Origin: DASXQK01 sp963757155
GTDB lineage: Bacteria; Pseudomonadota; Alphaproteobacteria; Dongiales; Dongiaceae
DNA length: 64,000 bases
Assembly: GCA_963757155.1 (NCBI GenBank)
Contig: CAVWQS010000008.1
Span: 215,356-279,355, forward strand
Direction of reading: 5' to 3'
How positions within the stretch are numbered: the stretch's first letter is position 1; each line of letters opens with the position of its first letter. The notes under the pieces are model-generated. The model had not been told where the DNA came from. It searched no databases and saw nothing but the letters and a program-made list of their open reading frames with translations. Below, one piece after another: positions 51,913-60,762 of the stretch. Both the position numbers and the translations under genes were made by a program.

Positions 51913-53607
51913 ATGGGCAAGCTCACCCAGAGCTATGTGCACGGCACCAGCGATCTGCCGCTGATCGGCGACACCATCGGCGTCCATCTGGATCGCATGG
52001 CGGATCTCTCCCCCGACCGTCCGGCGCTGATCGCCCGGCAGCAGGAGATCCGCTGGAACTATGGCGAGTTCCGCGACCGGGTCGAGGCGTTGGCGGCAGG
52101 GCTGCTCGGCCTCGGCCTCCTGCCCGGCGACCGCCTGGGCATCTGGTCGCCGAACAATTCCGAATGGGTGCTGACGCAATTCGCCAGCGCCAAGGCCGGG
52201 CTCATCCTGGTGAACATCAACCCGGCCTATCGCCTGCACGAGCTCGACTATGTCCTGAACAAGGTCGGCTGCCGCGGGCTGATCCTGGCGTCATCCTTCA
52301 GGACCAGCGACTACATCGCCATGATCCGGGGCCTCTGCCCGGAACTCGACCAGGCCAAGCCCGGCCTGCTGGAAAGCCGCAAGGTTCCCTCGCTCCGCTG
52401 GGTCATCCGCCTCGGCAGCGACAAGACGGCGGGCATGCTGAATTTTGCCGAGATCGCCGCGGCGGCGACATCTGAGAGCCGCCTGCGCCTGGCCGAGCTC
52501 GCGAGCGAATTGCAGTTCGACGATCCCATCAATATCCAATTCACCAGCGGCACCACGGGCAATCCGAAGGGCGCCACCCTCACCCATCACAACATCCTCA
52601 ACAACGGCTTCTTCATCGGCGAGGCCATGCGCCTGACGGAGCAGGACCGGCTCTGCATTCCCGTGCCCTTCTATCATTGCTTCGGCATGGTGCTGGGCAA
52701 TCTCGCCTGCCTCACCCATCGCGCCTGCATGGTGGTGCCCGGCGAAGGCTTCGATCCCCTGGCGGTGCTGGAGACCGTCGCGGCGGAACGCTGCACCGGG
52801 CTGCATGGCGTGCCCACCATGTTCATCGCCATCCTCGATCATCCCCGTTTTGCCGAGTTCGATCTCTCGAGCCTGCGCACCGGCATCATGGCCGGCAGCC
52901 CCTGCCCCATCGAGGTGATGAAGCGCTGCACCGAGAAGATGCATATGCGCGAGATCACCATCGCCTATGGCATGACGGAGACCAGCCCGGTCAGCTTCCA
53001 GAGCTCGACCGACGATCCCATCGAGCGGCGGGTCTCCACCGTCGGGCGCATCCAGCCCCATCTCGAGGTCAAGATCGTCGACGCCTCCGGCCGCATCCTG
53101 CCGCCGGGCATGCCGGGCGAACTCCTGACCCGCGGCTACTCCGTGATGCGCGGCTATTGGGGCGAGGAGGAGCGCAGCCGCGAGGCCATCGACGAGGGCC
53201 GCTGGATGCATACCGGCGATCTGGCGGTGGTGGATGAGGAGGGCTATTGCAACATCGTCGGCCGGATCAAGGACATGGTCATCCGCGGCGGCGAGAACAT
53301 CTATCCGCGCGAGGTGGAGGAGTTCCTCTACACCCATCCCAAGATCGCCGATGTCCAGGTCTTCGGCGTGCCGGACGCCAAATACGGCGAGCAGCTCTGC
53401 GCCTGGATCCGCTTGCATGGAAGCGGCGGTCTAACTGCTGAGGAGGTCACCGCCTTCTGCCAGAACCAGATCGCCCATTACAAGATCCCCCACCACATCC
53501 GCTTCGTCGACGCCTTCCCCATGACGGTCACGGGCAAGGTGCAGAAGTATCTCATGCGCCAGACGATGATCGAGGAGCTGGGGCTGAGCGAGGCGCGCAC
53601 GGCCTAG
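51913..53607 (+). CDS. Long-chain acyl-CoA synthetase (AMP-forming, FadD-like)
   Basis: The 564-residue AMP-dependent ligase has the P-loop motif TSGTTGNPKGATLTHHNI, the A5-type YGMTE, and the C-terminal GRIKDMVIRGGENIYPREVEE and PMTVTGKVQKYLMR. It activates fatty acids to acyl-CoA through an acyl-adenylate in the cytoplasm. GGGAGGAA sits four to five bases before ATG 51913. Chain-length range cannot be told. Intact, with no obvious partner gene; divergent from the ferredoxin-type gene. Confidence 0.92.
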   Translation: MGKLTQSYVHGTSDLPLIGDTIGVHLDRMADLSPDRPALIARQQEIRWNYGEFRDRVEALAAGLLGLGLLPGDRLGIWSPNNSEWVLTQFASAKAGLILVNINPAYRLHELDYVLNKVGCRGLILASSFRTSDYIAMIRGLCPELDQAKPGLLESRKVPSLRWVIRLGSDKTAGMLNFAEIAAAATSESRLRLAELASELQFDDPINIQFTSGTTGNPKGATLTHHNILNNGFFIGEAMRLTEQDRLCIPVPFYHCFGMVLGNLACLTHRACMVVPGEGFDPLAVLETVAAERCTGLHGVPTMFIAILDHPRFAEFDLSSLRTGIMAGSPCPIEVMKRCTEKMHMREITIAYGMTETSPVSFQSSTDDPIERRVSTVGRIQPHLEVKIVDASGRILPPGMPGELLTRGYSVMRGYWGEEERSREAIDEGRWMHTGDLAVVDEEGYCNIVGRIKDMVIRGGENIYPREVEEFLYTHPKIADVQVFGVPDAKYGEQLCAWIRLHGSGGLTAEEVTAFCQNQIAHYKIPHHIRFVDAFPMTVTGKVQKYLMRQTMIEELGLSEARTA

Positions 53608-53968
53608 CGCCGGCGCTTATATTCGCCTCGACCCTCTCTCTATTCCTCTCGCGCCTTTCCTCTATTCCCCTCGCCCCCGGAACGGGAGAGGGTCAGGGTG
53701 AGGGGGTGGCTCCACAACAGTGATATCGCCAAGGCATGTGAGATGTTGGGCTTCTCTCGAGGGATCGAACTTGTCGCGAGCCCCCCTCACCCCGGCCCTC
53801 TCCCCCGTTCCGGGGGCGAGGGGGCAGAAGCGAAGCCAAAGCTACCCCTTTCGGGACCACCCCTTACTTCCCACGGGCGAGGTCCTTATGTCCTGCGCGG
53901 ATTGCACAACGGAAATGCGAGCGAAGGCCTCGCCCGACAGGCCAGCGCGCCCTATCTTTGCGTGATTC
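53608..53968. other. Intergenic region with an inverted GC-rich repeat pair
   Basis: No gene is seen. The stretch holds a diverged inverted pair of the ccctcgcccccggaac family at 53667-53706 and 53781-53824, about 90 percent alike. The remaining bases include the promoter of the MFS gene at 53969. Confidence 0.55.
53667..53824. repeat. Inverted repeat pair of the ccctcgcccccggaac family
   Basis: Left arm 53667-53706 (cccctcgcccccggaacggg onward) is mirrored at 53781-53824 (gttccgggggcgagggg end). Both arms carry the gggtgaggggg tail. A hairpin core of the same family lies at 16276. The 74-base spacer shows nothing coding. Likely a MITE-like or REP-like element. Confidence 0.7.
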
Positions 53969-55417
53969 ATGTCGGAAACCCTCCTCACCGCCCGTAACCA
54001 GCCGGAGCGGACACCGATCATCCTGCCGCTGATCGTGGCCTTCGCGCTGTTCATGGAGAATCTCGATTCCACCGTGATCGCGACGGCCCTGCCCGCCATG
54101 GCCCGCAGCCTGGGCGAGAGCCCGCTCACCATGAGCGTGGCCATGACCTCCTATCTCCTGAGCCTGGCGGTCTTCATTCCCGCCAGCGGCTGGCTGGCCG
54201 ACCGCTTCGGCGGTCGTGATGTCTTCGTGTCCGCCATTGCCCTCTTCACGGTCAGCTCGATGCTGTGCGGCCTGGCCCAGAACCTGCCGGAGATGATCGC
54301 CGCGCGGGTGCTTCAGGGCATGGGCGGCGCCATGATGACCCCGGTGGGCCGGCTGGTGCTGCTGCGCTCGGTCACCAAGGCCCAGCTCGTCCAGGCGATG
54401 AGCTATGTCACCATTCCCGCTCTGGTCGGCCCCGCCATCGGCCCGCTGATCGGCGGCTTCATCGCGACATATTCCTCCTGGCGCTGGATCTTCTTCATCA
54501 ATCTGCCCATCGGCCTGCTGGGCATCGCACTCGCGCTGCGCATCGTGCCCAATATCCGCCAGCCCGATCCCGGAAAGGCCGATATCCGCGGCCTCGTCCT
54601 CACGGGTTTGGGGCTGGGGACCCTCGCGCTCGCTCTCGACAATATCGGCCGCGGGGCCTTGCCCATCTGGGCGGTGGTGATCGCGGGGGCTCTCGCGGTC
54701 GTCTTCCTGACGCTCTTCGCCCGCCATGCCCGCAAGGCGGAGCGCCCGGCCATCGATCTCAAGCTGCTTCAGCTGCCCACCTATCGCGCCTCCATCATCG
54801 GCGGCAATGTCTTCCGCATGGCCATCGGCGGCACGCCGTTCCTTCTGCCGATGATGTTCCAGCTGGGATTCGGACTGACGCCCTTCCAATCCGGCTCCCT
54901 CACCTTCGCTTCGGCGGTCGGGGCCATGGGCATGAAGGTCATCGCCCCGCCGATCCTGCGGTGGTTCGGCTTCCGCCGGCTGCTGATGGGAAATGCCGCG
55001 CTCGTGGCGGTCTCGCTGGCCAGCTATGGGCTGTTCCGCCCGACCTGGCCTTATGCGGTGATCATCGGCTGCCTGATCCTGGGCGGGCTGCTGCGTTCCC
55101 TCAACTTCACCTGCATCAACGCCATCGGCTATGCCGATGTCCCGGCCAACCGCATGAGCCGCGCCACCAGCCTGTCGAGCGCCGCCCAGCAGCTTTCATT
55201 GAGCCTGGGCGTCGCCGTCGCCGCCTCGCTGCTCGCCTTCATCATTCCGCATCATGCGACGGCGGTGCTGGCACCCGCCGATTTCATGCCCGTCTTCTTT
55301 GCCATGGGCGTGCTCTGCCTGCTGTCGGTTCCGATCTTCGCAGCCTTGCCCCATGACGCCGGCGCGGAGGTCAGCCGTGCCAGAACCCGCACTCCGGTGA
55401 GCGAAGAAGCCGAATAG
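53969..55417 (+). CDS. DHA2-family MFS drug exporter (EmrB/QacA-like)
   Basis: A 482-residue, 14-helix exporter. LFMENLDSTVIATALPAMARSLG, SGWLADRFGGRDVF, ARVLQGMGGAMMTPVGRL and GPLIGGFIATYSSWRWIFFINLPIG are the classical EmrB/HsrA-like segments. No membrane fusion partner is beside it, so it may act alone (HsrA-like). The Arg/Pro-rich tail ends SEEAE. Convergent with the PhyH gene, seven bases away. Confidence 0.9.
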   Translation: MSETLLTARNQPERTPIILPLIVAFALFMENLDSTVIATALPAMARSLGESPLTMSVAMTSYLLSLAVFIPASGWLADRFGGRDVFVSAIALFTVSSMLCGLAQNLPEMIAARVLQGMGGAMMTPVGRLVLLRSVTKAQLVQAMSYVTIPALVGPAIGPLIGGFIATYSSWRWIFFINLPIGLLGIALALRIVPNIRQPDPGKADIRGLVLTGLGLGTLALALDNIGRGALPIWAVVIAGALAVVFLTLFARHARKAERPAIDLKLLQLPTYRASIIGGNVFRMAIGGTPFLLPMMFQLGFGLTPFQSGSLTFASAVGAMGMKVIAPPILRWFGFRRLLMGNAALVAVSLASYGLFRPTWPYAVIIGCLILGGLLRSLNFTCINAIGYADVPANRMSRATSLSSAAQQLSLSLGVAVAASLLAFIIPHHATAVLAPADFMPVFFAMGVLCLLSVPIFAALPHDAGAEVSRARTRTPVSEEAE

Positions 55418-55424
55418 CCGCGGG

Positions 55425-56300
55425 CTACATCATCGCATCGGCGAAGGAGCGCCCCTTGACCAGGCGCTGGTTCTCGAAGATCGAGCCCTGGTGCGGCGCG
55501 GGCGGATAGGGCATCCGCACCGGGACATTGGCGAGGCGAGGCTCGAGCGTCGGCTCGCCGCGCACCATCTTGGCGTTGAAGCTCTCGAGATCCCCAAACA
55601 ATTCGGCCTTCAGCGGCCAGGCATCGGCCGCGCAATAGCCCAGCAGCAGCAAGGGGCGGTCGCGGTCGGAGAGATTGCTCTCCGACCCATGCACCATGCG
55701 CACATGGTGCAGCGTGATCGTCCCCGCCGCGCCCGTCAGCGGCACGGCACGGGAAACATCGAGCCCGGCGGCGCCAGGGTCGATCGCCCCGGCGAAATAA
55801 CCGTCGTAGTGGTGATCGAAGACGGGTCCGCGATGGGAGCCTGGAATGACCATGATGGGGCCGTTCTCCAGCGTGCAATCCTCGAGCATCACCCCGACCT
55901 CGAGGATGTCGTCATTGCTGTGGGGATAGAAGGCCCAGTCCTGATGCCACTCGACGGGCTCGCCGCCACGGCTGGGCTTGATGTTGAGCTTGGTGTGCTC
56001 GTAGCGCAGGTCGGGGCCGATGAGCTGGACCACCATGTCGGTGATCGCCGGATCGGCGAGCAGCTCGGCGAAGATCGGATCGACCCGGTGGGGCTCCTTG
56101 ATCCGGCGCACCCGGGGATTGTCCGGGCGATGGGCGTCCTCCAGGTCGTAGACGGCATCGCTCGCGCGCACTTGGCGCGAGCGCTCGATCAGCTGCCCCA
56201 GCGCCGCCACCGCCGCCGCGACGCGCTCGCGGCCGACCACCCCGGGAACCGCCAGATAGCCATTCTCGCGATAGAAGCCGACCTGATCCGAACTCAGCAT
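55425..56300 (-). CDS. Phytanoyl-CoA dioxygenase (PhyH)-family Fe(II)/2-oxoglutarate enzyme
   Basis: The 291-residue product has the facial triad HQD (H119, D121) in VEWHQDWAFYPH and distal H204 in TLHHVRMVHGS, with a conserved RPLLLLGYCAADAWPL strand near the 2-oxoglutarate-binding Arg. PhyH members hydroxylate unactivated carbons of lipids, ectoine or other small molecules. The start LSSDQVGFYRENGYLAVPG is typical. Substrate unknown; no pathway neighbours support one. Confidence 0.88.
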   Translation of the reverse strand: MLSSDQVGFYRENGYLAVPGVVGRERVAAAVAALGQLIERSRQVRASDAVYDLEDAHRPDNPRVRRIKEPHRVDPIFAELLADPAITDMVVQLIGPDLRYEHTKLNIKPSRGGEPVEWHQDWAFYPHSNDDILEVGVMLEDCTLENGPIMVIPGSHRGPVFDHHYDGYFAGAIDPGAAGLDVSRAVPLTGAAGTITLHHVRMVHGSESNLSDRDRPLLLLGYCAADAWPLKAELFGDLESFNAKMVRGEPTLEPRLANVPVRMPYPPAPHQGSIFENQRLVKGRSFADAMM

Positions 56301-56527
56301 TGAAATCTCCGTCCTGACCTCCCGCGGGTGAGCAGCAATCCGCCGCCCAGCGCCGCCACGCCATTATAGCGCGGCTGGCGTGACATAGCGGGCGAAGTTC
56401 AAGAGGGAGTCGTCTTCGCTAGCGCCCCTAGCTTGATCCCCGACGCAGCCTCGGGTTGCAGTGATCGGCCGCCCTCCCGGCGTCGAAATGACGCGGCCGC
56501 GGCGGCCGGATTGCGATAGGATCGGCC

Positions 56528-58181
56528 ATGGTCTCCGACATCTTCGAGCGACGGCGCGATCAGGCCTTCCCGACCCTGACACCGGCGGAAATCTCCCGGC
56601 TTCGCCGCTTCGGCACGCTCTGCCGCTTCGCCGAGGGCGATCTTCTCATTCGTAGTGGGGAAATCGCGCCCGGGATCTTCGTCATCCTCGCGGGCGAGGT
56701 CGAGGTGACCCATCGGGACGCCTCGGGGGTGGATCAGCCGGTCGTCGTGCATAAGGCGGGCTCCTACCTGGGCGAGCTGGCCCAGCTCTCCAACCACCCG
56801 GCCTTGGTCAACGACCGGGCCAAGACCCCGGTAGAGGCGCTGCTGATCCCGCCGGAGAAGCTGCGCGCCGTGCTGATCGCCGAGGCCGACCTGGGCGAGC
56901 GCATCATGCGCGCTTTGATCCTGCGCCGCGTCGGTCTGCTCCAGCAGAAGGCGGGCGGGCCGATCATCATCGGCCGGGCCGACGATCGCGACGTGCTGAG
57001 GTTGGAGAATTTTCTCGATCGCAACGGCCATCCGCACACGCTTCTCTGTCCCGACGCGGACGCGGGTGCGCGCGGGCTCATCGAGCGCTTCCACGTCACC
57101 GAGGGCGAGCTCCCGATCGTGCTTTGCCCGAGCGGCAAGCTGTTGCGCCGGCCCTCGGAGAACGAGCTCGCGCGCTGCATCGGGCTGGTGGGGCCTATCG
57201 ACCAGAACAAGGTCTATGACGTCGCCATCGTCGGCGCCGGCCCCGCCGGGCTGGCGGCCGCCGTCTATGCCGCCTCGGAGGGGCTGCAGGTGCTCGTCCT
57301 CGATAGCCGCGCCTTCGGCGGCCAGGCGGGCGCCTCGGCGCGGATCGAGAATTATCTCGGCTTCCCCACCGGCATCTCGGGCATCGCGCTGATGGCGCGG
57401 GCCTATAACCAGGCCCAGAAATTCGGCGCCGACATCGCCATCCCTGACGAGGTCAAGACGCTTGGAGGGCGCGCCCGACGGTAGCCCCGGCCGCTACCGC
57501 CTCACTCTGGGCGAGGAGACGGCGAGCGCCCGAGCCATCGTCATCGCCAGCGGTGCCAAATACCGCCGCCTCGAGCTCGACAATCTCGATGAATTCGAAG
57601 GCGGCAGCGTGCATTACTGGGCCTCGCCGCTGGAGTCCAAGCTCTGCGAAGACCAGGAAGTGGCGCTGGTGGGTGCCGGCAATTCGGCCGGCCAAGCCGT
57701 CGTCTATCTCGCGAGCCGGGCCAAGAAGGTCTGGATGATCGTGCGGGGCCCCGATCTCAGCGCCAGCATGTCGCGTTATCTGATCGACAGGATCAAGGCA
57801 CAGGCCAATATCGAGCTGGTGACCGAGAGCGAGGTCACGCGGCTCGAAGGCAAGGACGGCATGCTCGACGCCATCCGCTGGCAGAACCGGCGCACCGGCG
57901 CCGAGACCCGCCGCGAGCTGAAGCATCTCTTCCTCTTCATCGGCGCCTCGCCCAATACCGACTGGCTGTCCCGCTGCGGCGTCGCCCTCGACGACAAGGG
58001 CTTCGTTCGCACCGGCGAGGCCCTGACCAAGGATTGCGGGGCGCTGGAGACCAGCCGCAAGGGCGTCTTTGCCATCGGCGATGTCCGCGCCGGCTCGGTC
58101 AAGCGCGTGGCCGCCGCCGTGGGCGAAGGCGCCCAGGTCGTGGCCGCCCTCCATGCCTATTTGACGGGCGCGGGCAGTTAG
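56528..58181 (+). pseudogene. Cyclic-nucleotide-binding / thioredoxin-reductase-like flavoprotein fusion, frameshifted
   Basis: Residues about 1-135 form a CAP-type cNMP-binding domain (FAEGDLLIRSGEIAPGIFVILAGEVEVTH); a thioredoxin-like linker domain (LENFLDRNGHPHTLLCPDADAGA) follows, then an FAD domain (VAIVGAGPAGLAAAVYAASEGL) and NADPH domain (VALVGAGNSAGQAVVYLAS). The redox CxxC of true thioredoxin reductase is absent. At 57461-57462 one extra T breaks the frame; with one T the text reads VKTLEGAPDGSPGRYRL. The rebuilt protein has about 551 residues, a known family type. Its substrate is unknown. Confidence 0.85.
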
Positions 58182-58215
58182 GGCATTTCACCGGCGGAGA
58201 CGGCGGCCCTTCGGC

Positions 58216-58240
58216 GGTTCGAATCCCTCCCCCTCCGCCA
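58216..58240 (+). tRNA. 3' end fragment of a tRNA-Ser (T arm, acceptor, CCA)
   Basis: GGTTCGAATCCCTCC followed by CCCTCCGCCA looks like the 3' quarter of a tRNA-Ser, with encoded CCA, whose acceptor 5' strand would be GGAGGGG. No such sequence lies in the 90 bases upstream, where a flavoprotein gene ends, so only a fragment is present. Such pieces remain when elements integrate at tRNA 3' ends, so this may be an attachment site. Confidence 0.6.
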
Positions 58241-58373
58241 GTGATATGATTGTGAGCATGAGGATGTGGGGATTGCGGGGATGTCGTGCATTGGGCGCGG
58301 GTGGGAGGGCACTGGCGGGAGTCCGTCCTTACCCCCCGCTCCCCCGCGCCTATCAGCGCCCGCTTCAATTTTG

Positions 58374-59459
58374 TCAGGGTTTTAAGATGTGCTGCTCCAC
58401 CAGCATGCGCGACAGCTTTTCAAAATAATTGAATTGCGCAAGCGGGCCAGGATGGCCATCGAATACGCCGAAGTCGTCCCATTCGGGCGAGGCGCGGTCG
58501 AGACGGATGTCGGCGATCGGCAGGCCGAGGTCCCGAGCATAGGAAATGACTGGATCGTCGTCGGAACCTTGGAGGAATGCCAGGACGAGCTGGCGCTTTT
58601 CGGCGGCGAAAAAGCGGATGATCGACTTGGTCGCGTTGACCAACGTCTCTCGATCGGGATCAGGCTTGTCGCAGTAGTCGCCATTCCGGGTGCAGGAAAT
58701 GTTGAGATATTCGATCCGGGGCTCGCCGTCGGATCCCGGACGCGTCACCGGATAGCGCGCCTGGGTCATGTCGCTCGCTCCGAGTCGCCGCTCGGCACCC
58801 TGGGACATAGTGCGCATCCAGCTCGGCGCGCCATAGTCGCGCACCAGATAGAAGTCGGCATAGGGCAGGATGAGCAGGTCGCCCTGCCTCAGCGAGTCCC
58901 GAAGTTGCCGATACTGCAGGATCGCCTGGGTGATGCCGTAGCCGATCTGCGCCAGATTGACCACGCGATAGTCGCTGAAGCGTTGCTCCAGCAGCCATGG
59001 CATGGTGTGTTCGTCATTGTTGCCCCAGCCGAGCATGAATGAATCGCCGAATACATACATGTTATGCGACCGGGAAACGTCGACATAGCTCGTGGCTCTC
59101 TCGCCTGTCCGCGGCACCGTTACGATGAAGCTCAAGGTCTTGCGACCGACGGAGGTCGACACGCGATGGCGCCCCGGCGTGGAGATATAGCCGAGGCGCT
59201 CATCCGGCACCAAGAACGGCGCCGGCTCCACGCTTGAGACCGGGCGGAAGCTCGGTATTTTTAACGCCTTCTCCATCAGGTAGACGCTGGCGAGGCCGGT
59301 GGCCTGAAACGCCGACTGATGCAGGGCACCAACGCGGAAGAGCATGTAGGCGGCGATCAACTCCGCAGCGCCGAAGATGATGAAGAGCAGCACAAGAATC
59401 TGTGCAGCGAGCTTGATCGCACGCCGGCTCCGCCCGACCGGGGATCCGACTTGAGCCAT
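58374..59459 (-). CDS. SGNH-hydrolase-like membrane-anchored protein
   Basis: The 361-residue protein has an N-terminal membrane helix (about residues 18-42) and a periplasmic SGNH-like domain with FGDSFMLGWG (Ser140) and FDGHPGPLAQF (Asp and His near 335-341) as catalytic blocks I and V. Such proteins deacylate or modify surface glycans. It lies 15 bases downstream of a DUF5989 gene; the pair often sits with an SxtJ-type protein and a carbamoyltransferase, neither of which is here. Moderate GC and position next to a tRNA fragment suggest transfer. Confidence 0.75.
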   Translation of the reverse strand: MAQVGSPVGRSRRAIKLAAQILVLLFIIFGAAELIAAYMLFRVGALHQSAFQATGLASVYLMEKALKIPSFRPVSSVEPAPFLVPDERLGYISTPGRHRVSTSVGRKTLSFIVTVPRTGERATSYVDVSRSHNMYVFGDSFMLGWGNNDEHTMPWLLEQRFSDYRVVNLAQIGYGITQAILQYRQLRDSLRQGDLLILPYADFYLVRDYGAPSWMRTMSQGAERRLGASDMTQARYPVTRPGSDGEPRIEYLNISCTRNGDYCDKPDPDRETLVNATKSIIRFFAAEKRQLVLAFLQGSDDDPVISYARDLGLPIADIRLDRASPEWDDFGVFDGHPGPLAQFNYFEKLSRMLVEQHILKP

Positions 59460-59474
59460 GACGCCTGCGGCTCG

Positions 59475-59624
59475 TCAGAAGAGAGTATAGATGAAGGGGG
59501 CGAGGACGGAGCTCTGACCGAAGAGGAGCAGGCCTCCGAACAGCGCCGCGATCGCCATGTTGGGCAGAATCCACAGCTTCTTGCGCACGCGAATGAAAGT
59601 CCAGAGCTCCCAGATGAATTGCAT
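59475..59624 (-). CDS. DUF5989-family small membrane protein
   Basis: ATG 59624 gives 49 residues: QFIWELWTFIRVRKKLWILPN, then a hydrophobic helix, ending SVLAPFIYTLF. WELWxFxRxRKKxWLLP and APFIYTLF are the DUF5989 signature. The family is a partner of SxtJ/SGNH genes in exopolysaccharide-type clusters; here only the SGNH gene remains. It has no known biochemical role. The longer frame to 59690 lacks support. Confidence 0.78.
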   Translation of the reverse strand: MQFIWELWTFIRVRKKLWILPNMAIAALFGGLLLFGQSSVLAPFIYTLF

Positions 59625-59755
59625 TTGCCCTGCCCAAGCTTCGCTTGTTGCTTCGATCGATCGAGCGCAGCTGATTGCCGCCACATCCATTGCAGTTGGC
59701 CCCAGTTAAGAAAGAATTTATGCGCAAATTTGTCATTCGGATGTTCAACTTAAAC

Positions 59756-59825
59756 TAGGGGCCGAGCCTTACCGCCGTCCTGACGGCGCTCGAATGCCTG
59801 TTCGCACCAGGGGCACTCAGCCATC
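59756..59825 (-). pseudogene. Fragment of a small zinc-finger protein
   Basis: Minus-strand AECPWCEQAFERRQDGGKA resembles the start of CPWC-type zinc-finger proteins that continue GGxxQRFCxxxC; here it stops just after GGKARPLV. It joins, head to head at about 59823, a sense fragment of another gene. I read it as a remnant of a mobile-element gene. The match is short. Confidence 0.45.
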
Positions 59826-59981
59826 GATGTCGGCGGCGGGTTAGAGGGCAGCAGCGTTGTCGTCCGGCTGCCGACGAGCCAGGAGGTCCAGGTCGATCTC
59901 ACCGACATCCGCAAGGCGCTGGCGGTCGAGCCCGAAACTAGGGCCGGCGCCGACCCTAGTTCTTCGGAGGCGGCCGAGTGA
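59823..59981 (+). pseudogene. C-terminal fragment of a small mobile-region protein
   Basis: The frame reads IDVGGGLEGSSVVVRLPTS, VQVDLTDIRKAL and SSSEAAE, then TGA at 59979. It matches the C-terminus of the gene at 60442 (IDVTGGQLESASVVARLED, VTVDVADLRRAL, LSEAAE). The first part of the protein is missing, so this is a truncated second copy. It is followed by an ATG-led 18-residue stub (MSDDQAATDQARQENAPG). Confidence 0.65.
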
Positions 59982-60120
59982 TGAGCGACGACCAGGCCGC
60001 GACCGACCAGGCCCGACAAGAGAACGCTCCGGGGTAAGGGGCCAAGGGCTGCGACTCCGCAACCGCTTGGTTGGCATCAGCCTATCAAAGCGGCGCCGGA
60101 GGATTCTGCGAAATCCGGCG

Positions 60121-60321
60121 TTATTGGTTGTTGTTATTGCCGCCCTGGTTATTGTTGTTACCGATCGATGAGGCAAAGGCCTCTTGTGGCACTGACGAAA
60201 CGGACAGAAGGAGCGCCATTGCCGGCGGCGTCACCGCGGCAAATCTTCCGCACCTCTTTAGGAACTCTCGACGTTCAGCGATGGGGTCTTTGCTATCAAG
60301 CGGATTTGAGAGGTCATTCAT
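60121..60321 (-). CDS. Small exported Asn-rich peptide with twin-arginine-like leader
   Basis: The 66-residue product has RREFLKRCGRFAAVTPPAMA, a hydrophobic helix with an RR-type leader, a cleavage-like region EAFAS, and a tail rich in N, Q and G (GNNNNQGGNNNNQ). AAGGGG ten bases before ATG 60321 supports translation. Short proteins with the leader REFLKRCGRFA-type recur in proteobacteria; I know no function. Not obviously part of any operon. AT-richer than its surroundings. Confidence 0.6.
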   Translation of the reverse strand: MNDLSNPLDSKDPIAERREFLKRCGRFAAVTPPAMALLLSVSSVPQEAFASSIGNNNNQGGNNNNQ

Positions 60322-60441
60322 GATCGGTTTTCCCCTTGATGCTAGTCTAGGTTCTGTACCCTAAATGCTCCTCCCACGTCCGATAGCTGTTAAAAAGGCG
60401 TAGGCACCGCCCGGCCGGCCCGCGGCGGACTTCTCCAGCCG

Positions 60442-60732
60442 GTGAATGTCGAGACCACCGCCCAGGCGCAGGATCGCCAGGACCGCGCCGAAGCCGAGAC
60501 GGCCGCCTCGACCGCGGCCAATTCCAACAACGCGACCGCCGGGCTGGTCGATGAGCTGAAGCGCCTGCGCCCGCATGCGATCGACGTCACCGGCGGCCAG
60601 CTGGAGAGCGCATCGGTCGTCGCCCGCCTGGAGGATGGCACCGAGGTCACGGTCGATGTCGCGGATCTGCGCCGGGCCCTGGCGGCGCAAGCTCATCCCG
60701 TTGAGGAGCCGCTTTCGGAGGCGGCCGAGTGA
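60442..60732 (+). CDS. Small mobile-region protein, 96 residues
   Basis: The frame starts at GTG 60442 and has an Ala/Gln/Glu-rich first part and a C-terminal beta segment (LVDELKRLRPHAIDVTGGQ; EVTVDVADLRRALAAQ). I do not recognise a family with a known function, but similar short proteins are found in alphaproteobacterial mobile regions. Its C-terminus has a truncated copy at 59823. The stop overlaps GTG 60729 (GTGA), which opens a phage-type stub (GDPVATRIKARAIRRAGECL) that soon runs into the antisense DUF5677-like gene. No ribosome site is obvious. Confidence 0.5.
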   Translation: MNVETTAQAQDRQDRAEAETAASTAANSNNATAGLVDELKRLRPHAIDVTGGQLESASVVARLEDGTEVTVDVADLRRALAAQAHPVEEPLSEAAE

Positions 60733-60762
60733 TCGACGGCGGCGATCCCGTTGCGACCCGGA

